Part shown: piece by piece, positions 1 to 11,480 of the stretch
Position numbering within the stretch: position 1 is the stretch's first letter
Layout of the letters: each line of letters starts with the position of its first letter
DNA from: Zerene cesonia
Lineage: Eukaryota > Arthropoda > Insecta > Lepidoptera > Pieridae
Direction of reading: 5' to 3'
NCBI RefSeq assembly: GCF_012273895.1
Contig: NC_052125.1
Span: forward strand, 2,542,001 to 2,606,000
Length of the DNA stretch: 64,000 bases
Notes under the pieces: generated by a model
The model's database searches: none
What the model was told of the DNA's origin: nothing
Seen by the model: only the letters and a program-made list of their open reading frames with translations
Program-made: the position numbers and the translations under genes

Positions 1-1419
1 TTAGATGTAAAAATATTTGATACATACAGTCATACAATCCATGATCTAATGACGTTTTAACTATCTTAATATATCTAATAAATTAATCTCATTTTATACA
101 ATAATTTAATCGTTTAAATTTACATTTAATTTATAATTAAATTTGTCACAATGTTATAAAAATCACATATTTTCTGTAAAATTTGCCCCGGTTGGTTAGG
201 GCGGGAGGTTTCAAACTCGATTCTAAAATGGGACAATCAAACATATAAACAATCATGCTGATCGGTTGAACACCCGAAGTAATCTAGTAATAATATCGGT
301 TGAAAATAATGTAAAAAATACGCTTCGAGATTTCAGAACAGGCTTTTAAAATCTTAATAATTAAGATTATCTAAATCTGATTGAAGTTTTGTTTGTAAAA
401 TGAAAACCAATAAAAAATATCCAATATAAACATCTATGCATATATTAATATCACTGTTACTGCAATATACATAATAAATAATATTCTAATAAGTTCTTTA
501 ATAACCTTTTAGCCTGCACTACCAATCTTTACACAATTCACAGTTAAATGAATCCAATTAATTAATTTTAAAGTTGCCCAAAATATCATAAAAACTATAA
601 AACATCTCGAATCACATCTTTCCGCTTCGTATTTTCGCTACATCATCACACAATTGTAAAAGGGACTCAATTACACCACCTCTTTAACCCCAAACGGGTC
701 TCCATTCATACCAATCCCAAATTTGGAACCAACCACATACAATACCATCAGAATCTGTTAAATAAAGTTGTAGTTAAACACAAAAACACGATATAAATTC
801 TTAGAAACGGAGCAAAAATTAAAACGAAGCTATGCTGGTTTCTTAGTAATTTTTATGCAATGCTTTTTATATAAAAACGAGTTTATGTACTGGCTATGTT
901 TTACTTCGTGTTACACTTGGCGGGTTCCATTTTTTATTTAAAGAAATATATTTTCACTGCTATCGTTGTTTTAAGTAATTGCTGTTTTATTAAGTAAATA
1001 TTTTACGGCGCCGATTCATCGTTTATTGTGGTACACTCTTTATATCCGTAAAACGGTTCTTTTTTGGTCGTTATCACGAATTTTTATAACATCCTAATCT
1101 CTGTAACGAACCTTATTGTCTGTCTACTGTTTATAACATAACTATAAAACCACGACTTACTCCAACCAATAAACACTAGCTAAAAAACTTTGAATATCAA
1201 AGAAAAGCATTATGCGAAAAGGTGACCAGTTCAGAAGCAAACCGTAAATTCCTCATAAAACCATGTAACAATCGAATAATTAGCTTAACACTATGGCAGA
1301 CCCCCAGCTGAAGTCACGTGGCCTCATAAAGAGATTATTCCATCCCGATAGATGGGAAATGTTTAGGGAACAATTGTTAGTCATTATATAGGGTTGTTGT
1401 GACGGAGCTATTTGGATTA

Positions 1420-1670
1420 TGACGTCATAACATGGGATTTGGTCTATTGTGTTAGTTTAGTTGTGATTCCATAGTTCTGCCTTATATAGAGTATATTTAT
1501 AAAGCGATTAGCGAGGGGTTTTTCGTTTATTCGAGATAAAATTTATCAATATCATTGTTTATACTTTTATTATTGCATAATATGTATTTGTAATCAAATG
1601 TGACAATGTGTGTTGTGTGCGTGTGTGTGTGTGTCTGTGGAGAGGAGGGGTGGTAAGATGTATGACGTCA
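1420..1670. promoter_or_regulatory. two TGACGTCA (CRE-type) octamers
   Basis: Perfect palindromic CRE sites lie at 1420-1427 and 1663-1670, 243 bases apart, in intron 3. A third is at 36596-36603, about 0.4 kb upstream of the leader exon acceptor. Function unknown. Confidence 0.3.
1606..1639. repeat. (GT)n microsatellite
   Basis: TGTGTTGTGTGC followed by about seven GT units. Confidence 0.85.
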
Positions 1671-1882
1671 TATGCTAAGATTGAGACATGCGAAATTTGA
1701 AAATTACGAACTCTATCTAATTCATTTTCCTTTCAAGTGTGTCACAGTATTCTTAAAATGTGACAACGAGTGACGAGTAGGGGAGAAGGGGTCCTACAAA
1801 TTTGTATGTAATACGCCTAATCAAAGGATCTATAAGCAAAAGTGTTGGATACTTCAATACTCGCGAATATCGTATTATAGTA

Positions 1883-2085
1883 GACTATCTGCGCCTCGCG
1901 GTTTCACCCGCGTAAGTCCGTATCCCGTAGGAATATCTGGATAAAAAGTTTCCTATATGTTATTCCAGTTGTCCAGCTGTCTACATACGAAATTTCATTG
2001 CAATCGGTTAAGTAGTTTTTGCGTGAAAGAGCAACAAACACACACACCTCCTTACAAACTTTCGCATTTATAATATTAGTAGGAT
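1883..2085 (-). mobile_element. Lep1-type Helitron-like element (family A)
   Basis: Family A, read on its own plus strand, begins TCCTACTAATATTATAAATG and ends with the hairpin CGCGG-GTGAAA-CCGCG followed by GCAGCTAG|T. That is the layout of a Helitron 3' end, with no terminal inverted repeats and no ORF. This copy is full length, with a damaged CTAG end (CTAT-like). Confidence 0.85.
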
Positions 2086-2390
2086 AGGATATATTCTCTA
2101 CATCATAAAACTTAGATATAGCCAACTTTATTCATTACGTTGGAACGCGAGAGAATGACGGAGGCGGGTCCTTTGTCCCCGTTAGTTAGGGCTGCCACTG
2201 CCCAGTAATTTATTCGGGTATTTAAAGCTTTGACACCCCTGATTTCTCCTTTATACACCCCTTAATGCCTTTCGTACATGATTAGTTATTTTCACTGCTG
2301 TTATGGTAGAATGAATGCGAATTGATTTTGAATATAAAAGATAATAGAAAATTAATGAATGTAAATTAAAATGGATATAAGACTATGCAA

Positions 2391-2690
2391 TGCAGTGGTG
2401 GCTCAGTGGTGAGAACCTCGGACTTCAAAATCGATAAGTCGGGCTTCGAGAACGGGGGAGCGTGCAGGAAATAAATTGATTTTTCAATTTATCTGCGCAT
2501 CTAGATAACATTACCACTGCTCGAAACGGTGAAATCAAACATCGTGAGGAAACCGGCATGTCCGAGAATCAAAAGTTCGACGACATGTGATATCTGCCAA
2601 CCCGCACTTGGCCAGCGTGGTGGATTATGGCCAGAGCCCTCATAGGAGGCCTGTGTCCCAGCAGTGGGAACATATCTGGGTTGAGGATGA
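2391..2690 (+). mobile_element. SINE S1, full length
   Basis: The head GGTGGCTCAGTGGTGAGAAC is an A-box-like tRNA start and GTCGGGCTTCGAGAACGG a B-box-like element. The body runs to AGGCCTGTGTCCCAGCAGTG and TGGGAACATATCTGGG. Both the 67-codon minus-strand frame and the region are SINE, not gene. Confidence 0.75.
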
Positions 2691-3087
2691 ATACTTATCA
2701 GCATATCGTTAAGTTTTTAATAAGAAAAAAAAAATAGAATACATCAGCATCAGCAATTTTATTGATATATAATCACATTTTATCATTATAATGTACTGAA
2801 ACATATTTATAAACACTTCTTGAACGAATCTTTTATTTTATTATCACGTGTTGCCATATAGCTGCATTAATACAATAAATGTTCTTTCAAAAAACATTAT
2901 CATAGTAACAAATTATATTAAAATTATGTGATATGACAACCCTAAAGCACAGCTGTAAACGCGCTCTCGCTTAAGTTAAAATGTTATTTATAAATTAATA
3001 TATAGTTTATTGAGTTATATACAACCTTTGTGGTGAGTCGATCACCTCAGCTTGCTTTTTATAACTCTAAATTAGATCTGTATATAC

Positions 3088-3270
3088 TACTAGCTGCACG
3101 CCCTGGCTCCGCCCGGGTTGTCATTTATCGTAATTAAAATTATTTAAACTATCCTATCTCTCAAGTTGGATCGAACTGCACATGGTGTGCGAATTTTATT
3201 ATAATCGGTTAAGTGGTTTAGGAGACCATTGAGGACAAACATTGTGACACGAGATTTATATATATTAAGA
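3088..3270 (-). mobile_element. family H Helitron-like element
   Basis: Starts ACTAGCTGCACGCCCTGGCT and ends GACACGAGATTTATATATAT. A diverged relative is at 60808-61022. Confidence 0.65.
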
Positions 3271-3324
3271 TTAATTTGGCCCGGTTTCGCTGCTGATGAT
3301 GGAAAATAGACAAAAATACGGTCT

Positions 3325-3506
3325 CCTAGCTCGCGGCTTCGCACGCATTAATTCGGAGTAGTTAATAAATGTTATTATATATATAAACAAACTTGAATCA
3401 CTTAACTATGAAAAAAAGCCCATCAAAATCAGTTGCGTAGTTTTAAAGATTTAAGCATACATAGGGACAGGGAAATAGACTTTGTTTTATACTATGTAGT
3501 GATGTA
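3325..3506 (-). mobile_element. family E Helitron-like element
   Basis: It begins CCTAGCTCGCGGCTTCGCAC and ends near TATGTAGTGATGTAG. It is collinear with 30635-30828. Confidence 0.7.
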
Positions 3507-3984
3507 GATCGGAAATAATATAGCTTTCTACTGGTGAATATATTTTCAATATCAGCTGAGCAGTTTGTAAGTAAACTAACAAATATAAAATCTCTAAACA
3601 TAAGTACTGTTTTATAAAAAGTATGAAATTAATATTAAAAAATTTTAAAATCGCATTCCGCAGCCTAAATTTACAAGTTCAATATAATTTAAAGACATAA
3701 TTATAATAATTATGAACAATAAAATGACAAAATTTATAAAATAAATATTGGACGAATAAAAAAACATTAACTATGCACATAAAATTATCCTACTACCATA
3801 AAAGGTGTGCAGAATAAAATGAACGATGAAATAGCTCAATCTAACAAATTAAAACATTATAAAAATCAATACATTACTACTTCTATTTCAAATTCAAATG
3901 GTTATCTTATTAATTATTGAACAAATTTATAAATAAATTTTTATATAATGAAATACTATAATGAAATGTTCTAATCCTACTTCA

Positions 3985-4182
3985 TACTAATATAATAAAT
4001 GCGAAAGTTTCTAAGGATGTGTTTGTGTTTGTTGCTCTTTCACGCAAAAACTACCGAACCGATTGCAATGAAATTTGGTACGTAGACAGCTGGACAACTG
4101 GAATAACATATAGGCAACTTTGTATCCCGATATTCCTAAGGGATACGGACTTACGCGGGTGAAACCGCGGGGCGCAGCTAGT
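3985..4182 (+). mobile_element. family A Helitron-like element
   Basis: This is a full-length copy with an intact hairpin and CTAGT end. Confidence 0.85.
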
Positions 4183-4434
4183 TTTTAATATTTTAAAATA
4201 GTAATCGCTATGCAATGTTGTTGTTATACAAACCTCAAAATAACAGTTACTATTATCATGTCTGTTTGTATGTGCGTCAGTTACTGGGAAAATATTGAGA
4301 AAATATTGTGATAGACCAATATTAACTTTGACTTATTGGCTATCCATACATAAATGTAACCAGGGTGTAAAAAAAATATTTCGCGAATATATAATTCAAT
4401 GAACTGTCATTGTATAGGTCTTTATAAATTAAAT

Positions 4435-4541
4435 ACTAGCTGTGACCCGCGGTTGAAACCGCGTAAGTCCGTATCCCGTATGAATATCGGTATAAAAAGT
4501 GCCTATGTGTTATTTTAGTTGTCCAGCTATCTACGAAGCAA
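4435..4541 (-). mobile_element. family A element, truncated
   Basis: It keeps the CTAG-hairpin half only and breaks off after CAGCTATCTACG. Its hairpin loop is altered (GGTTGAAACC). Confidence 0.8.
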
Positions 4542-4604
4542 AATAGTATTATTATTCACCAATAGATGTCAGGAAAAAAAATACGAATAAAACACGAATA
4601 TGAC

Positions 4605-4717
4605 ATTTTCTAAAAAAAAATCCTAGCTAGATCGATTTATCGCCCCCGAAACCCCCTATATACTAAATTTCATGAAAATCGTTGGAGCCGATTCCGAGAT
4701 TCCAATTATATATATAT
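4605..4717 (-). mobile_element. Helitron- or LINE-like fragment
   Basis: It begins CTAGCTAGATCGATTTATC and contains AAATTTCATGAAAATCGTTG, a block recurring in diverged form in other elements here. It ends in a (TA) run abutting the next element. Confidence 0.45.
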
Positions 4718-4902
4718 ACTAGCTGCGCCCCGCGGTTTCACCCGCGTAAGTCCGTATCCCGTAGGAATATCGGGATAAAAAATAGATGTTGGCCGATTCT
4801 CAGACCTACCCAATATGCTTACCAAATTTCAGAGGAATCGGTCAAGCCGTTTCGGAGGAGTATGGCAACGAAAACTGTGACACGAGAATTTTATATATAT
4901 AG
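4718..4902 (-). mobile_element. chimeric Helitron-like element (family A 3' end on a family C body)
   Basis: The CTAG-hairpin terminus and about 70 adjacent bases are family A. The remainder, through TTTCGGAGGAGTATGGCAAC to TTATATAT, is family C. The same junction is found at 23811-23995. Confidence 0.8.
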
Positions 4903-4910
4903 AAGAGAAG

Positions 4911-5090
4911 ATAGCTGCACCCGGCAAACGCTGTTCTGCCTTACTCTTATCGTTTAGGGGTATGAAAAATAGATGTTGGCCGATTCTCATAGATACCGGA
5001 TAAGCACAAAAAATTTCATCAAAATCGGTCAAGCCGTTTCGGAGGAGTATGGCAACGAAAACTGTGACACGAGAATTTTATATATTAGAT
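4911..5090 (-). mobile_element. family C Helitron-like element
   Basis: Family C, read forwards, begins CTAATATATAAAATTCTCGTG and ends GTTTGCCGGGTGCAGCTA(G/T). It lies 8 bases from the chimeric copy in the same orientation and shares its 5' half. Confidence 0.8.
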
Positions 5091-5222
5091 ATATACAAGA
5101 ATTGCTCGTTTAAAGGTATATAAGATATATATACGTTTCTAAATAGATTTCTTGTTTAAATAAACAGTTAACGAGATATACACATCCGAAGTTGTAAAAA
5201 TGTCAGAGTATTTTTTATTTTT

Positions 5223-5406
5223 ATGTCATTGCGAGCAACTGAGCTGGTGGTTCGCCTGATGGGATCACCACCGCCCATGAACATTCGCAAAGGCCCAGAC
5301 CACAGCGAATGCGCTGCCCGCTTTTAAGTGGTAAGGAAAGGATTGATGACTGGAAAGAAGGAATGGTATTAGAAGGGTGAGGAAAAGAAGTGGGCCTCTG
5401 TAAGTA
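5223..5406 (+). repeat. interspersed repeat D, partial
   Basis: Repeat D starts GCAACTGAGCTGGTGGTTCG, includes ACCACCGCCCATGAACATTC and a purine-rich GGAAAGGA...GGGAAGGG section. At least eight copies are in the window. The class is unknown, possibly a LINE 3' region. Frames seen here are part of the repeat. Confidence 0.75.
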
Positions 5407-5644
5407 AGACATTATATATTACTTAGAAATGCAGACTTCATAGAGATTATTCTAGCATATATCTAGATTCTAGATATGGTTATAAATATGGAATATGAAA
5501 TAATCATTGCGTGTAAATATCCGACCAAACATGGCGAATTTATTCAACAACGCGGCAATTATGCACAATACATTAAATCGATATGAAATTGATCGTTTGA
5601 CATTTTTCCCGCATTACATTCGTGTTGGGTTAAAATTATTTAGA

Positions 5645-5835
5645 ACTGGCTGTGTCCCGCGGTTCCACTCGCGGACATACTCGTGGGAGCAAGTGTTTCT
5701 GTAGCGCACGTGTAATTCTGGTATATAAACTACGTCACTGGTGAGTGCTATCAAATACGTTCAGTGGTTTTTGCGTGAAAGAGTTATGAATATACATCCA
5801 TTATAACAAACAGTCGCGTTTATAATATTAATAGC
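5645..5835 (-). mobile_element. diverged family A-like element
   Basis: It has a TGTCCCGCGGTTCCACTCGCGG terminus and keeps TTTTTGCGTGAAAGAG and TTTATAATATTAATAG, with an unrelated middle. Confidence 0.6.
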
Positions 5836-5917
5836 ATAGGTTATTATAAAATGAGACCTATTTATAACACATTATTGGTCCTAATTTAAAAAGAAAACTA
5901 TGATCCTAAAAAAATTA

Positions 5918-6086
5918 AAGTCCCATGTCCCCTTGTGGGATATGGGGCAGATTTTCATTAATCAGATTTCATTTCATTAAAAGTCAAGCATTCTGTGTCC
6001 TGCCTGATCGGAACTTTTAGTTCCCATAGAGAATTGAACCCAGAACCTCTCGTGCTTTTCCGTACACCACTGCACCACTCTAGCTT
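5918..6086 (-). mobile_element. tRNA-derived SINE (family S2)
   Basis: On the minus strand a tRNA-like head has A-box AGTGGTGCAGTGGTGTACGG and B-box GGGTTCAATTC. It is followed by a body ending CACAAGGGGACATGGGACTT. The related complete copy is at 42034-42245. Confidence 0.75.
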
Positions 6087-6400
6087 TATCCTAACTACCA
6101 AGGAGGCGATTACTTAAATTGTAGACTACTGAACTAAAAAATGCAAAAAAACCCCAGGATTAAATTAACCACGCTTTTCCCAGCTCGGATGTTGGCGCCA
6201 ACCGTTTGCATATTAAGTATTTTATCAGTACTTTATCTGCTTTCCCGATATCAAACTTGTCGGACGAGATATTATAAACTAGCCTAGGCCTGCGGTTTCA
6301 CACGTATTAGCAATATTATTAACGTTTTTTAAACTTTTCCTTTGCTTGTTTAATATTGAGTATAGCGTGTTTTTCTGGTGAAGCAGGATGTCCAATCTAA

Positions 6401-6560
6401 ACTAATATTATAAAGCTGAAGAGTTTGTTTGTTTGAACGCACTAATCTCAGAAACTACTGGTACGATTTGAAAAATTCTTTCAGTGTTAGATAGCCCATT
6501 TATTGAGGAAGGCTATAAGCTATATATGTACCACGGGCGAAGCCGGGGCGGACCGCTAGT
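6401..6560 (+). mobile_element. family B Helitron-like element
   Basis: Family B starts CTAATATTATAAAGCTGAAG, carries GTTTGAACGCACTAATCTCA and ends GGCGAAGCCGGGGCGGACCG plus CTAGT. Short 3' hairpin (GGC-GAA-GCC). Full length. Confidence 0.8.
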
Positions 6561-6684
6561 ATAAAATATTTTTTTCGTTCATACCAGTAGTTCCTGAGGT
6601 TACCATGTTAAACTAAACAACACAACAGCTATATATATTAGTGAAGACAAGTAACAATTGAATAGTTGACTCCTTTATATAAGA

Positions 6685-6890
6685 CTTCTAGCTGCGCCCC
6701 GCGGTTTCACCCGCGTAAGTCCGTATCCCGTAGGAATGTCGGGATAAAAAGTTGCCTATATGTTATTCCAGTTGTCCAGCTGTCTACGTACCAAATTTCA
6801 TTACAATCGGTCCAGTAGTTTTTGCGTGAGAGAGCAACATACACACACACATCCTTACAAACTTTCGCATTTATGATATTAGTAAGATAA
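6685..6890 (-). mobile_element. family A Helitron-like element
   Basis: This is a full-length copy with the hairpin intact. Confidence 0.85.
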
Positions 6891-7372
6891 GATTAGTAGG
6901 ATATGGTACAAATTTTCATCCCCTATTATAACTCCTTGAGGGTAGGTAGGGAGAACTTGTTTATATCTTTTCTATGCAAATGCCTACATTATAGGGGCAA
7001 TCTGCTGGTAAATTTTAGAACAGTCTAGATCTGTCTAGTACGAGAAACTACTCGTGGGTATTGCAACTTCAGAATTCCATAAAGCTATCAATGTATTATT
7101 TATCGAATTATGGATCCCTGGAAAACCTTCACCTTTATAATGTCAATTATAAAGTCAATGTCATGTATTCACTGACATAACTTTCTCTTGTTGCGAAATT
7201 TTATCGCGCACTTGTTAAATAAGTCATCAAGTCAGTCAAGAAAATTATTAATGAGTTTCATTATTTAAAATTCAATACATTAATATATGTTTTTGTATAT
7301 TTGTAACGTTTTCAAGCAACAACCACTAGGACGATTTCAAGCATTATACCTGACCTACCTATGTGACATCCA

Positions 7373-7569
7373 AGTAATATTATAAATGCGAAAGTTTATA
7401 TGTGTATGTGTTAGTTTGTTTCTCTTTCACGCAAAAACTACTGAACCGATTGCAATGAAATTTGGTACGTAGACAGCTGGACAACTGGAATAACATATAG
7501 GCAACTTTTTATACTGATATTCCTACGGGATACGGACTTACGCGGACGAAACCGCGGGACGCAGCTAGC
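7373..7569 (+). mobile_element. family A Helitron-like element
   Basis: This is a full-length copy. One hairpin arm is changed (GCGGACGAAACCGCG). Confidence 0.85.
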
Positions 7570-7940
7570 TAGCTTAGTAGGAAGTAGGAAGTAGGACGTT
7601 CTTGGAGTATCTTTTTGCTTGCTCCCGATGAAACGGGAGGGAAATTCAAATATATTCAGGTTATATATCTTAATACTCATCATAATCTGTTCATCGTTTT
7701 TAGCGTAATTCCCAAAGACAAGCTGTTCTAGGCTAACACATTCAATCATATGACGTCTAGTAACAAAATCGAAATAAATAAAAACACGCGTTTCGAAATT
7801 AAAAAAATACACATTTTAAACAATTTTACACAACGTGGTACTGACCTTTTCAACGAAAACCGACCATATTTCATACAAGTTGTATAATTCTCAGGTTCTT
7901 TCATATCTACTCAATCGGTTTTTAGGCGCAGCACTCATTG

Positions 7941-8219
7941 CGCGTGCGCACGTGATTACAAATTAGGTTTATTAATTTTTTATTATTAGTTAATTAATTA
8001 TTTTTTTGTGGTAAATCTTTCATCTTTGAACGGACGCGTGGGTTACTGAAGGTTCACCCTGGAGGACACGCTATAAGGGGGGACCCTGAGATGAATCACG
8101 CACCTGGGCTTGCGCACGTTATTCCAAATTAGGTGCATTTTTTGTGGTGAACCTTTCATCTTTGAACCGACCCGTGGGTGAACTGAAGGTTTACCCTAGA
8201 GGACACGCTATAAGGGGGG
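7941..8219 (+). repeat. diverged direct repeat of about 110-140 bp
   Basis: The two units are 7941-8082 and 8111-8219. Both run from GCGCACGTGATTACAAATTAGG (TTATTCC in unit 2) through CTTTCATCTTTGAAC to GACACGCTATAAGGGGGG. A third ACCTGGGCTTG start follows at 8228. The origin is not recognised. Confidence 0.75.
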
Positions 8220-8357
8220 CCTTTAGAGACCTGGGCTTGGGCTGTCCCATGAATGGAGGGGTCTGTAAGGGCCGGTCGGTCGGACGCTTACCCGAGTGGC
8301 CGCAGGAACCTGTAATAGGGAAGGGTCTTCGCCAGTGAAGACTGTGTATGCTTTCCT

Positions 8358-8432
8358 TATTTATATCACAGCGGTTACTGAGCTGGTGGTTCACCTGATA
8401 AGCGATTACCACCGCCCATGAACATTCGCATA
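8358..8432 (+). repeat. repeat D fragment
   Basis: It is only the first 75 bases of repeat D, ending at ATGAACATTCGCA. A family B copy follows within 6 bases. Confidence 0.7.
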
Positions 8433-8437
8433 GTAGT

Positions 8438-8575
8438 GCCGAGTAGTTTGTTTGAACGCACTAATCTCAGGAACTGCTGGTCCGATTTTAAAAATTCTTT
8501 CAGTGTTAGATAGCCCATTTATTGATGAAGGCTATAGGCCATGTACCACGAGCGATACCGGGACGGACAGCTAGT
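8438..8575 (+). mobile_element. family B element, 5' truncated
   Basis: It lacks the CTAATATTATAAAG start. The 3' end is GGGACGGACAGCTAGT. Confidence 0.75.
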
Positions 8576-9024
8576 CAAAGGTATATTTATTCCTTATTAA
8601 CAGAAATTAAATCGAATTATAACAACTGAGCGTCGCTCCTTACCTGCTCACAGAGCGAGGCCGAGTTTTTACCAGCCAGTGAAATTTTATTTATAGCTAT
8701 ATTACGAATAAGTTCTTATTGCAAGTATTTTGTGTTCTATAAAGTTATTTTATTCCGTTGACATACATAACTCTGTACCGTTATCGCGCTAAAACTGATG
8801 GAACGATATTGATTGCGTTGCGATTGTTGGTAGAAAATCAGAATATGGGCAGTCGGTTATTAAAGGTATCGCGGGTCAAATTTGATTTTTAATTTGACAA
8901 TGAAGTAGTCGACCACACCTCTGTTAAGATTGCATTTATTATAATATTTACACCGAATTTTTGAAAAAAATTACTACATTGTCTATGGAAAATGAGATGC
9001 ATTTTAATTAAATTATATCTCTAT

Positions 9025-9202
9025 CTAATATATAAAATTCTCGTGTCACAGTTTTCGTTGCCATACTCCTCCGAAACGGCTTGACCGATTTTGATGAAAT
9101 TTTTTGTGCTTATCCGGTATCTATGAGAATCGGACAATATCTATTTTTCATACCCCTAAATGATAAGAGTAAAGCAGAACAGCGTTTGCCGGGTCAGCTA
9201 GT
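9025..9202 (+). mobile_element. family C Helitron-like element
   Basis: This is a full-length family C copy with the uninterrupted middle (TTTTTCATACCCCTAAATGA), so it is the empty-site reference for the insertion at 18797-18991. Confidence 0.85.
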
Positions 9203-10464
9203 ATCTTCATAAATCTTCATAGTAGGTTTAACTTCACGTCAGTTAACAGATATGTTATTTATTACTTTTGACTAGGTAAGCTGATTTTGACGTTTTTATT
9301 ATTATTTGATAGCTGGTGCATCACGTGAAGATTTACTTAGTGATTGATTAAAAATAGTTTTTTACTAATATGTAATTATGTTATGTTTGTCTTTTCAAAC
9401 TAATCGTAATATATACTTTAAAAAGTTTTTACCATAGACTAAAGGTTGATTTTTTTTTCTTTTTTTATTTTAATTTTTAATATCACTGTTCGTTACGGTG
9501 TGAATAAGGACAAAAGGAATGGAAACGTAAACGCAATATGTCTTCAATTATGAGATGTTAAAATCTAATTATCTAAGATATAATTATGTTTTGTATAAAG
9601 AAAGGTATCGTTATTTTGTATATGAAAATAGAGAAGTTAAAAGCGACGTTATATCGTGTAAGTTAGCTAAGTTATTACTTTAAAGTTGAAGCAAGCAGTT
9701 TTTAAACAATAATATAAGTAATATAACTCATGGAACATAATAATTCGTAGCGATATATTTTTTCATGTAAATTAAATATGTTATAATATTCGTTATTCAA
9801 CAAAATATAAGGGAATTTAATGAGTCAACGAATTTGTTTGTAGATTGTCATTAAAATTAAATAATATTGTATTTTCATATATGTATGTAATTCTTTTAAT
9901 ATGTGGAAAAAAAAATTAATTTAATTAAAAAAAAAACAAGGATATAATCTCCTCTAAAAGGATTTTATTAAAACGAAGTACTAGGCTAGCATAAATGAAA
10001 AGAATAACCTCTTATACTTGGAAATCAAGAAAACAAAACCGTTTTCAACACCCGACACGGAGTCACCGTGTGCAAACACAGTGCCTACTACTATGGTGAT
10101 TTGTAAAGAGATATCGACACAGTGCTCTTGCTGGAATACGGGCCGCGAGTAAACGTTGATTGCCTTGAAGCACTAAAGTGATACAGCTGTCTCACTCCAA
10201 CGCACTGTATATCATATCTCCATCCCTGTTTACCATCTGTTACGCAAAACAAGGCATTATAAAGAATGCTGGAACGTGTTTGTAGATTGATGGATGTTTA
10301 AAAAAAATATATATATATTATCGTATAATTTAAAATTCTTATGGAAATAAATATTTTTAGTAACATTGAATTTTTTATGGTGACATTTTATGAATTTTCT
10401 CCGCATGTGTTACCAAGGTTACAGATATTTATTTTGTTTATCTTTGGTATTGGGTGATGCTATT
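9203..10464. other. AT-rich DNA, nothing recognised
   Basis: Homopolymer runs and a short GC-richer patch (10030-10220) without a frame. Confidence 0.55.
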
Positions 10465-10655
10465 CTACTAATATTATAAATGCGAAAGTTTGTAAGGAGG
10501 TGTGTGTGTTTGTTGCTCTTTCACGCAAAAACTGCTGAACCGATTGCAATGAAATTTGGTGCGTAGACAGCTGGACAACTGGAATAACATATAGGCAACT
10601 TTTTATCCCGATATTCCTACGGGATACGGACTTACGCGGATGAAACCGCGCTAGT
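10465..10655 (+). mobile_element. family A element lacking the spacer after the hairpin
   Basis: It is full length except that GGGGCGCAG between the hairpin and CTAGT is deleted, so the hairpin directly abuts CTAGT. Confidence 0.85.
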
Positions 10656-10789
10656 AGACATATGAGTCTACGAGTGGGAACCTCCGAAATGCGTAGACCT
10701 AAGAAGGACAATAGAAAGACCTACCCAATGTTAACATGTAAATAATTATGTTTACCAAAAACTAAAGCTTCTTCAAATAGCTAGAACTG

Positions 10790-11480
10790 GACCAAATTGT
10801 GGAGAAGTGGTTCCGACCACTCGGAAGCTACCAGCTTCCAAATAAAATAAGTGTCATCAAAATCGATGCACCCAATCAAAAGTTGTAAGGTAACATACAC
10901 AAAAAGTACAGTCTAACTGAAAACCTCTTTTTTGAAGTCGGTTACAACTGAGCTTTTCTTCTAGAAAACTCTGTTAAGTAACTAGAATCATCAGAAATAC
11001 TTTTGAGTTTAAAAAAAATCTAGGTCATACTATAGTAACATTTTAGTATTTACTTCCACAAAGATCGAACCTGTTACGTCCATATTTAAAATTACACACT
11101 AACCATTATTATTTTCATAGTTGAATTAAATCAAAAACTTATACCCTTTTCAGCAGTCGGTTAACATCACGGTACATATAAATTTGTATTCAACAGCCTA
11201 CAGTAAAACGTGAATCATGCCTGACCTAGATTTTAGCTCAGATTTATTTAAGCACTAAGGTTTTCCTATATTCACATTAACAAAGGAATAAAAATACATT
11301 TTGATTTTCAAAAGGGCCGGCCCTTCAATGCGAAATACATTATTATGTCAGTGTTTTTAAAAAACCTTCGAATTGGCTTGACCGATTTTGATGTTGTTTG
11401 TGTTATTCAGTAGGTGTAAGAATTGGTCGTAAACAATCGTTTATACCTTTGAGTGTTAAAGGGTGTGCTGGCAGAAAAAC
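10790..11480 (+). repeat. LINE- or Helitron-derived relics
   Basis: These are degenerate blocks: AGTCGGTTACAAC near 10940, GCAGTCGGTTAACATCACGG near 11155, and a family C-like CTTGACCGATTTTGATG near 11378. A perfect 14-bp palindrome, AAGGGCCGGCCCTT, sits at 11312-11325. No frame of note. Confidence 0.35.

Larger units (their letters stand above)
1..1882. other. AT-rich intronic DNA, no gene seen
   Basis: No coding frame or repeat family is recognised apart from the GT run and the CRE octamers. An E-box CACGTG is at 1316-1321. Confidence 0.6.

Noticed and set aside
703..725. Possible homeodomain helix 3 exon (TTGGAACCA on the plus strand)
   Set aside because: The flanking codons do not give K-I-W-F-Q-N on the minus strand.
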